Shown here: in pieces, positions 1-4,622 of the stretch
Position numbering within the stretch: the first letter of the stretch is position 1
Layout: every line of letters begins with the position of its first letter
NCBI GenBank assembly: GCA_045649505.1
Contig: JAZRQA010000047.1
Coordinates: 1-10,992, forward strand
Direction: 5' to 3'
Source of the DNA: SIG587 sp045649505
Lineage (GTDB): Bacteria; Bacillota; Clostridia; Oscillospirales; Acutalibacteraceae
Length of the DNA: 10,992 nt
Notes under the pieces: model-generated
The model's input: the letters and a program-made list of their open reading frames with translations, nothing else
Databases searched by the model: none
What the model was told of the DNA's origin: nothing
Translations under genes and position numbers: made by a program

Positions 1-32
1 AATTATTAGAACTCATTGATATGGGAAAATAA
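1..32 (+). CDS. Possible C-terminal end of a plus-strand gene entering from the left edge
   Basis: Reading from base 3, the plus strand encodes Leu-Leu-Glu-Leu-Ile-Asp-Met-Gly-Lys and then two consecutive stops, TAA (30-32) and TAG (33-35). The short peptide is amphipathic and protein-like. It is followed seven bases later by a perfect hairpin, the layout expected for the end of a gene. Only nine codons are visible, so no product can be named. Chance is a real alternative, because any short open frame could look like this. If real, the gene converges on the minus-strand voltage-sensor gene and shares its terminator. Confidence 0.3.
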   Translation, partial: LLELIDMGK

Positions 33-38
33 TAGAAG

Positions 39-62
39 CGGCGGGATGAAAGCATCCCGCCG
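39..62. terminator. Rho-independent terminator hairpin, probably bidirectional
   Basis: A perfect 10-bp stem (39-48 with 53-62, about 80% GC) closes a 4-base loop. On the minus strand it begins four bases after the stop codon of the voltage-sensor gene, and the bases after it (38 downwards) read CTTCTATTATTTT, a moderate U-rich tail. On the plus strand it is followed by a T-rich run from 63, so it can also end a gene arriving from the left. The T tracts are interrupted, so efficiency may be less than maximal. Confidence 0.8.
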
Positions 63-66
63 TAAT

Positions 67-546
67 TTATTTATTAACCTTTTCCTTTTCGTGAAGCTCG
101 TGCTCTAATTTATGTAACTCGTGTTCGTGTTCAAGCTCAACAAATAGCTCGAATTCCTCGTGAACAAGCTCCGCAAGGCGCATAACGCGCAGCAGCTTTA
201 AAAGCTTGAAAAATTTAAGTAATTTAAGCGACTTGTTAAGCGCAATAAAGCTTGGCAGGATGGAAAGCGCATCCAGTATCGACATCGGGTGGAAGGGGTA
301 GGTTAAAAACGCCTTTATAGGGCTTAATTTTTTGTATTTAAAATCTGCAGTTAAAAATCGCAGAAGATAATCTATAACAAAAAGCCCCGCCGTTATTTCA
401 TCTATCCAAGGATAGTAGGGGTTATTATAGAAAATCAGGGTAGAAAGGCTAAACAGCACGGCAATTATCATAATGCCGTCATAAATGGCGGCTATCCACC
501 CGTTTCGTTTGTGACAAAATATTGTTTCGTAAAGTCTTTTCCTCAT
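67..546 (-). CDS. Pore-less voltage-sensor-domain membrane protein with Glu/His-rich heptad tail
   Basis: 159 residues. The region up to about residue 123 matches the S1-S4 voltage sensor of the voltage-gated ion channel superfamily. S1 is about 18-40. S2 is about 50-66, with the usual Phe56/Asp59/Arg63 pattern of the charge-transfer centre. S3 is about 88-103, with Asp92 in a 'ILDALSILP' motif. S4 is 105-123, with seven basic residues exactly three apart (K105, 108, 111, 114, 117, R120, R123). No S5, pore loop or S6 follows. Instead there is a roughly 35-residue Glu/His-rich tail (from about 124) with EHELH repeated one heptad apart (141-145, 148-152). Only 66 bases lie downstream and they hold a terminator, so this is not an edge truncation. 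Family members are usually well over 200 residues with a pore. The layout resembles Hv1 proton channels, but the S1 aspartate and S4 tryptophan typical of Hv1 are not evident. The start is backed by GGAG seven bases upstream. Proton conduction, a regulatory role or a degenerate channel are all possible. Confidence 0.8.
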   Translation of the reverse strand: MRKRLYETIFCHKRNGWIAAIYDGIMIIAVLFSLSTLIFYNNPYYPWIDEITAGLFVIDYLLRFLTADFKYKKLSPIKAFLTYPFHPMSILDALSILPSFIALNKSLKLLKFFKLLKLLRVMRLAELVHEEFELFVELEHEHELHKLEHELHEKEKVNK

Positions 547-553
547 TCACAGG

Positions 554-557
554 CTCC
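554..557 (-). promoter_or_regulatory. Ribosome binding site of the voltage-sensor gene
   Basis: GGAG on the minus strand ends seven bases before the ATG at 546-544. It supports that start over any internal methionine. Confidence 0.7.
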
Positions 558-583
558 AAACTTAAATTTATTTGGTCATACCT

Positions 584-613
584 ATTATATGATAAAAGGG
601 AATATTTTGTCAA
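584..613 (-). promoter_or_regulatory. Consensus sigma-A promoter for the voltage-sensor gene
   Basis: On the minus strand, TTGACA (613-608) and TATAAT (589-584) are separated by 18 bases. Both hexamers match the consensus exactly and the spacer is within the normal range. The predicted start near 577 leaves a leader of about 30 bases before the ATG. The -35 box overlaps the TGA stop of the upstream DUF2238-like gene. The voltage-sensor gene can therefore be transcribed independently of the ABC operon, although no terminator separates them. Confidence 0.75.
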
Positions 614-1182
614 GAATGCCGCTTTAATGCACAGTAAAAAATGCTGTAGATACTGCCTCCGACAAATGCACACAGCATATCGAGCATTGTATCTGTGACA
701 CCTGTTTGTATACGCTGGGCATTGCGGTGAAAGATATTGTCCCCAAAAAATTCAAAAAACTCCCAAAGCACCGCGACTGCGAGGGTGATAGCAATAAAAA
801 ATATCACCCGAAATGCGGTTTTGGTCTTTTCAAGGGAAAAGCTTCGAAGCAGTACCAAAGCAAACGCGGCACAGAGTACCCCCGATAACAAATGCATTGC
901 CTTGTCGTAAAATGAGGTAACGCTATAAAGTCCAAAATACAATGACAGCACCTGTGCTAAAAAAATATAAATAATGTAAAAAAGCTCAAAAATAAAGTCG
1001 GTTTTAAGCCCTGTAAAAGTTTTTAAAATTTTGGGCAGACACAGCAAAATAGGCACAAAAAGGGCTATTAAAAAGTTAAAAAAATCGACTTTGGGCGTGA
1101 AGATTAAAGCAAAGGCGCTGATAAAAATTATCAGCGCCCAGTTTATTTTGTTAATTGAACTTTTCTTCAAGGTATTTTTCAT
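610..1182 (-). CDS. DUF2238/YjdF-like polytopic membrane protein
   Basis: 190 residues with about six hydrophobic segments (roughly 13-29, 34-52, 63-84, 92-112, 124-143, 166-186), so an integral membrane protein. The polar residues inside the later segments are typical of the DUF2238/YjdF-like group: an Asp93/His97 pair ('YDKAMHLLSG'), 'WEFFEFFGD' (140-148) and 'DTMLDML' (164-170). The group has no established biochemical function. The ATG lies inside the end of the permease gene (32-base overlap), with GAGG immediately before it. That spacing is too short for a good ribosome binding site, so translation probably depends on coupling to the permease. A TTG four codons further on is an alternative start. 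The overlap suggests it works with, or is stoichiometric to, the transporter. The family assignment is from memory of motifs and is moderately certain. Confidence 0.65.
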   Translation of the reverse strand: MKNTLKKSSINKINWALIIFISAFALIFTPKVDFFNFLIALFVPILLCLPKILKTFTGLKTDFIFELFYIIYIFLAQVLSLYFGLYSVTSFYDKAMHLLSGVLCAAFALVLLRSFSLEKTKTAFRVIFFIAITLAVAVLWEFFEFFGDNIFHRNAQRIQTGVTDTMLDMLCAFVGGSIYSIFYCALKRHS

Positions 1183-2890
1183 CCTCGCTTGCTTCGGGCT
1201 TTTTTTCTAACTGTTCAAGGAACCGGATGGTATCCTTCATATTAGGGAATATGTGAAAATACTCAAACGTGGATATGTCTTCATTAACTAAATAATTGAG
1301 GTTAACCTCTCTGAACTCTTCGTTAAGGTTAAAGTTAACAAGCTCATCGGTTGTCAGGGTATCAATTTCCTGAATATAAAGCTCTAAAAAGGTTTTAATA
1401 GTCTTTTTATCTGCCAAAAGCTCTTGGTACCCCGTATCAAATGTAGCATAGGACAAGGAGAGGATTTTTTCGGTTTCGTTATAAAAGGATATAATATTCT
1501 TTTTAAATACTTCGCTTTTATAAATCGAAACAAGCTCATTCGCACCTGTTCTTGTTGTAACCTGGTAATGTCTCTTCATCTGCGTGCCGTTTTTAAGGGT
1601 GTAGTTAATTTCAATATATTGCATATTGTTTTCATTTGTAGCATCCCCGATAAGCATTGCTTTATGCAGGTCGGTTACAAAGGAAACATCTTCGCCCTTA
1701 AAATTAAGGTCATTTTGATTAAAACGTACATTAGCGGTTACTATATTTTTATCCTTTGGAATTCTTGTTTCAAAACCAAAACCGCCATTTAAAATAATTA
1801 CTACCACAAGGATTATAGCAACAAAGGATACACCGCCGATTTTTATAGAAGTTAAGATATTTTTAAATCCGCGCCTTGCAATAGCACCGTAAATAATGGA
1901 GCCAAGTATCGCGCCGATAACCGCAAAAAACCAGAAGGTCACCGACGAGGTAATGTCCATATCCGAAAAGGCAAAGCCCAGAAGTGTACCGCACAAAAAT
2001 GACAAAATTAGCGCAATAACAATAGGAACAAATTTAAAGGCAAAGGGCTCGCCTGCCTTTTCGCTCTTTCGTCGGTTATATAGGAATGCACAAAGGGCAA
2101 AAATAACCGCCGTAAGCACAAGGCTTGAAATATGCGAATACCAGCGCAAAGCCATCGGGTCGGTATGGTCCCAACTTACAATAGTGGAAAGGGAATATAT
2201 TCCATAGGCGTAAGGAGAGGTATAGCCTAAAAGGTGATAAATAGACTCGCTTGCATATCCGTAAAGGTGGTCAAGGCTTAGAGCGTGAATAATCAGGATG
2301 GCAAGGGGAAGACCGCCCACAAGTGCGCCCATTGAAAGAAGCATATCGAAAACGGTACCGCTACAGATTGCGAAGAATACCGTTGTTACTCCGCAAAGGA
2401 GGAGCGTTATGACCGTAAACAAAAAGGTTTTTGCTACATAAAGAAGGTCAATTTCGATGCCAAAGCCAAGGGCAATGGAGACCTCGCCCACATAACCGAC
2501 GGTAAGGGGGACAAGACATAAAATCAGGGCAGGTATCAGTCTGCAAGTAAGCAGGGCGGTACGGGTCAGGGGATAGGAATGAAAGGCATCGCTTGAGCTT
2601 TTTTTAAACAGATATGAAAAGTTGTGAATAATAAGGAACAGTAGGAACGCGCCCGACAAGGCGGCAAAAATATATGCCATATTTTCAAAATCGCGGCTAA
2701 AGTGAAAATCCTTAATAACCTCTTGTAAGGGGTATGAACGATTCACACGGTCAATAATCATCTTATAAAGCCTTGCAGGGCCGAGGAGAAGTGAAAAAAC
2801 TGCGGCAATAACGGTAAAGGCAAGATTTTTCTTAAAAGTAAAACCCAGCATACTTGTTACGCAGTTACGAGAGAATTTCTTTAACATCAT
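1151..2890 (-). CDS. ABC transporter permease with C-terminal extracytoplasmic domain
   Basis: 579 residues. About nine hydrophobic segments lie between residues 22 and 369 (about 22-37, 72-90, 113-140, 151-178, 182-205, 252-271, 286-306, 316-337, 351-369). A mostly hydrophilic region of about 210 residues follows (371-579), probably outside the membrane. The 'FHSYPLTRTALL' stretch (103-114) is the cytoplasmic 'LPxSR'-like loop common in Firmicute ABC-2-type permeases encoded beside YtrA-type regulators. The start is supported by GGAGG nine bases upstream, lying inside the last codons of the ATPase gene (26-base overlap). With the ATPase it should form an exporter. The substrate cannot be read from sequence, though relatives are linked to cell-envelope stress, antimicrobial peptides or small-molecule efflux. 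No second permease is encoded, so it may homodimerise. The tail resembles the region annotated as DUF6449 in such permeases, an inference from memory. Confidence 0.85.
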   Translation of the reverse strand: MMLKKFSRNCVTSMLGFTFKKNLAFTVIAAVFSLLLGPARLYKMIIDRVNRSYPLQEVIKDFHFSRDFENMAYIFAALSGAFLLFLIIHNFSYLFKKSSSDAFHSYPLTRTALLTCRLIPALILCLVPLTVGYVGEVSIALGFGIEIDLLYVAKTFLFTVITLLLCGVTTVFFAICSGTVFDMLLSMGALVGGLPLAILIIHALSLDHLYGYASESIYHLLGYTSPYAYGIYSLSTIVSWDHTDPMALRWYSHISSLVLTAVIFALCAFLYNRRKSEKAGEPFAFKFVPIVIALILSFLCGTLLGFAFSDMDITSSVTFWFFAVIGAILGSIIYGAIARRGFKNILTSIKIGGVSFVAIILVVVIILNGGFGFETRIPKDKNIVTANVRFNQNDLNFKGEDVSFVTDLHKAMLIGDATNENNMQYIEINYTLKNGTQMKRHYQVTTRTGANELVSIYKSEVFKKNIISFYNETEKILSLSYATFDTGYQELLADKKTIKTFLELYIQEIDTLTTDELVNFNLNEEFREVNLNYLVNEDISTFEYFHIFPNMKDTIRFLEQLEKKPEASEDEKYLEEKFN

Positions 2891-3764
2891 AGCCTGTTAC
2901 CTCCAATTCATACATAAATATTTCCTCTAAGGTTGGGGGCAGAAGCTCCAAAAAGAGGGGATTAAGCTTTCTTAAAAATGCTTCAATGTCCTGCGCATCT
3001 CCGCGCACCGCAAGATTTATAAGCGAGCCCATACGCTCCATACTTAAAACATTAAGGCTTTCGAATACACTCGTATCGGGTACGCGCTCAAAGGCTATTT
3101 GCACCTTATGCAGGTTGCCCTTAAGACCTTCAACGGTATTGTTGAATACTATTTTACCATTGTGAATAAGACCAACGCTGTCGCAAAGCTCTTCAAGTTC
3201 ACGAAGATTGTGGGAGGCAATAATCGCCGTCATTTTTCCATCCTCAATGCCTTCGATAAGCAAGGACTTTAAAACCTTGCGCATAACGGGATCAAGCCCG
3301 TCAAAAGCCTCGTCAAGGAGCAGGTATTTAGGACAGCAGGAGAGGGCGAGAATAAGAGCCGCCTGTCGCTGCATACCCTTTGACATATTGGCTATTTTTG
3401 CCTTCCTATCGAGCGGAAATACGCTTGTAAGGTAGTCAAACCGCTCACGGGAGAAGCTGTCGTAAAGTCCCTCATAAAAGCGAGCCATTTCATTTAGGTT
3501 TGACTGATGTATAAAGTAAGGCGTATCGGGAAGGTAACAAATTTTATCTTTAATAGTCGGGTTATTAAAAACCTTCATATTGTCAACGATAATATTTCCG
3601 CCATCTGGCATATAAACGCCTGCAATAATACGCAAAAGCGTCGATTTGCCGCTTCCGTTGGCTCCCACAAGCCCGTAGATGCTTCCCTGTTTGATTTGGA
3701 AATTAACGCCGTCAAGAGCGGCTTTTGTATCAAACCTTTTAACAAGTTGAATTGCCTGAATCAT
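2865..3764 (-). CDS. ABC transporter ATP-binding protein (YtrB-type)
   Basis: 299 residues, the usual length for ATPases of GntR/YtrA-linked exporters. It has Walker A GANGSGKST (34-42), a signature loop in the variant form 'MSKGMQRQ' (127-134) in place of LSGGQ, Walker B 'YLLLDEAFDGLD' (147-158, with D151 and E152), and the switch histidine H185 in 'ASHN'. The position normally held by the Q-loop glutamine reads 'YLPDTPY', a variant I associate with this subfamily. The last 80 or so residues form an accessory C-terminal domain. It hydrolyses ATP at the inner face of the membrane to power the permease encoded immediately downstream. AGGAGG lies eight bases before the ATG and overlaps the repressor's stop codon, so the two genes are only 12 bases apart and probably translationally linked. 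Confidence 0.93.
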   Translation of the reverse strand: MIQAIQLVKRFDTKAALDGVNFQIKQGSIYGLVGANGSGKSTLLRIIAGVYMPDGGNIIVDNMKVFNNPTIKDKICYLPDTPYFIHQSNLNEMARFYEGLYDSFSRERFDYLTSVFPLDRKAKIANMSKGMQRQAALILALSCCPKYLLLDEAFDGLDPVMRKVLKSLLIEGIEDGKMTAIIASHNLRELEELCDSVGLIHNGKIVFNNTVEGLKGNLHKVQIAFERVPDTSVFESLNVLSMERMGSLINLAVRGDAQDIEAFLRKLNPLFLELLPPTLEEIFMYELEVTGYDVKEILS

Positions 3765-3776
3765 TTAAAGTACCTC

Positions 3777-4142
3777 CTATACGCTTTGATATATTTCATC
3801 GACTATTGCAATAAGCTCCTTTTCGCTAATGCCTATGCGCTTAGCCTTTTGCGCTTCTTGCCTAAAACGCTGTAGCTGATTTTCGAGAACCGCCTCTTGT
3901 GCGGCATCGTTTTGCGCAAGGAAGGAGCCCTTGCCCGGCAGGGAGTATATTACCCCTGTTGCCTCAAGTGTAGAGTATGCTTTTTGTACTGTGTTTGGGT
4001 TTACTCCAAGGCTTTGAGCAAGGGAGCGAACGCTTGGAAGCTTATCGCCGCTTTTCATAACGCCCACGGTGCGAAGCCTTAATATGCCGTTTACTATCTG
4101 TTCGTGGATAGGTACACGGCTTAGTAAATCTAACTGTAACAT
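3777..4142 (-). CDS. GntR-family transcriptional repressor, YtrA subfamily
   Basis: 121 residues from the ATG at 4142. An N-terminal winged helix-turn-helix spans about 10-75, with 'PIHEQI' (11-16), 'GDKLPSVRSLA' and 'VNPNTVQKAYSTLE', the recognition-helix pattern of GntR proteins. A short C-terminal helical region of about 45 residues follows, the size that defines the YtrA group, which lacks a large ligand domain. The frame stays open upstream to 4196, but a start there would precede the predicted transcription start. AAGGAG seven bases before 4142 fixes the chosen start. It heads the operon with its ABC transporter and very likely represses it by binding the inverted repeat at 4159-4185, releasing in response to an unknown signal. 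Confidence 0.92.
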   Translation of the reverse strand: MLQLDLLSRVPIHEQIVNGILRLRTVGVMKSGDKLPSVRSLAQSLGVNPNTVQKAYSTLEATGVIYSLPGKGSFLAQNDAAQEAVLENQLQRFRQEAQKAKRIGISEKELIAIVDEIYQSV

Positions 4143-4158
4143 TAAAATTCTCCTTTTA

Positions 4159-4185
4159 AACTGTACTACTGCAGATGGTACAGTT
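4159..4185. promoter_or_regulatory. Probable GntR/YtrA operator
   Basis: A perfect inverted repeat, AACTGTAC and GTACAGTT, has its 8-bp arms separated by 11 bases. It sits just downstream of the -10 box of the repressor promoter and covers the predicted transcription start (about 4181). GTAC-containing inverted repeats are typical of YtrA-type GntR sites. The position would block transcription of the whole operon, giving autoregulation. The pairing is seen in the sequence. The binding is inferred. Confidence 0.75.
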
Positions 4186-4187
4186 GT

Positions 4188-4216
4188 ATAATACACTTAA
4201 AAATGACCTTTGTCAA
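4188..4216 (-). promoter_or_regulatory. Sigma-A promoter of the gntR-ABC operon
   Basis: On the minus strand, TTGACA (4216-4211) and TATTAT (4193-4188) are 17 bases apart. This is a perfect -35, a one-mismatch -10 and optimal spacing. The predicted start is near 4181, leaving a leader of about 38 bases before the repressor ATG. Confidence 0.85.
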
Positions 4217-4233
4217 GAGAAATTTTAAAAAAG

Positions 4234-4262
4234 TTGCAAAATTTGTATGTTGGTGTTAAAAT
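4234..4262 (+). promoter_or_regulatory. Sigma-A promoter of zapA and the U32-family gene
   Basis: TTGCAA (4234-4239) and TAAAAT (4257-4262) are 17 bases apart on the plus strand. The predicted start is near 4269, about 27 bases before the zapA ATG. The -35 box is only 17 bases from the -35 box of the divergent gntR promoter. Confidence 0.7.
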
Positions 4263-4280
4263 ACATATGTATAAATACAT
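4261..4280. repeat. Overlapping AT-rich palindromes at the zapA transcription start
   Basis: ATACATATGTAT (4261-4272) is a perfect palindrome. It overlaps a second inverted repeat, ATGTAT-AA-ATACAT (4267-4280). They run from the edge of the -10 box across the predicted start. They could be an operator or simply a product of AT-rich composition. Confidence 0.4.
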
Positions 4281-4284
4281 TTAC

Positions 4285-4290
4285 AGGAGG
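4285..4290 (+). promoter_or_regulatory. Ribosome binding site of zapA
   Basis: A perfect AGGAGG ends five bases before the ATG at 4296, fixing the zapA start. Confidence 0.8.
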
Positions 4291-4295
4291 GCACG

Positions 4296-4622
4296 ATGGC
4301 ACAGGTTAAATTCACGGTAGGCGGAATACAGTATTGTGTTAATTCCGATGAGGACGAGGCTTATATAAAGGGCATTGCGAGTGAACTTGAACAGCAAATG
4401 GATGCTATTGCTAAAAAAAGTCCCTTCCTTTCTACGACAATGGTAGCGGTTGTTGCGGCGCTGGACGCTTATGACCACGCTAAAAAAGCCAACAACGAAA
4501 TTGAAAGACTTAGACTTGAGCTTAAAAGCGCAATGGAGGAGTCGGCAATTTCAAGGCTTGAGATAAACCGTTTACAGCGAGAGCTAAGCAGATACACGGG
4601 AGAAGATAATGAACAGTATTGA
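4296..4622 (+). CDS. zapA: Cell division protein ZapA
   Basis: 108 residues, matching the small ZapA family. The N-terminal 'KFTVGGIQYCVNSDEDEAYIKGIASELEQQM' region is the alpha/beta head, in which a beta hairpin is followed by a helix (about 1-38). A segment rich in Ala and Val ('MVAVVAALDAYDHAKKA', about 49-65) leads into a long coiled coil (about 65-100). ZapA is cytoplasmic, forms dimers and tetramers through the coiled coil, and bundles and stabilises FtsZ filaments at the division site. The gene has a strong ribosome binding site and its own promoter. Its last 14 bases overlap the start of the U32-family gene, so the two proteins are made from one mRNA with coupled translation. This pairing is, from memory, frequent in Clostridia. 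Confidence 0.9.
   Translation: MAQVKFTVGGIQYCVNSDEDEAYIKGIASELEQQMDAIAKKSPFLSTTMVAVVAALDAYDHAKKANNEIERLRLELKSAMEESAISRLEINRLQRELSRYTGEDNEQY

Noticed and set aside
82..177. DNA tandem repeat or CRISPR-like array in the tail of the voltage-sensor gene
   Set aside because: The repeated CTCGTG-type units are explained by the Glu-His-Glu-Leu codons of the heptad tail, and there are no spacers.
67..546. Frameshifted or edge-truncated ion channel
   Set aside because: Fewer than 70 bases remain to the window edge, and they contain a terminator directly after the stop. No pore-like sequence is visible in any frame there, so the gene appears complete as it stands.
1424..1792. Open frame on the plus strand inside the permease gene
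   Set aside because: It is antisense to a well-supported gene, has no ribosome binding site that I can see, and its translation resembles no family. The same holds for other opposite-strand frames in the permease, ATPase, U32 and flippase genes.
4143..4196. Longer N-terminus for the GntR repressor starting at 4196
   Set aside because: It would begin upstream of the predicted transcription start and cross the operator. The ATG at 4142 has a well-spaced AAGGAG and gives the expected family length.
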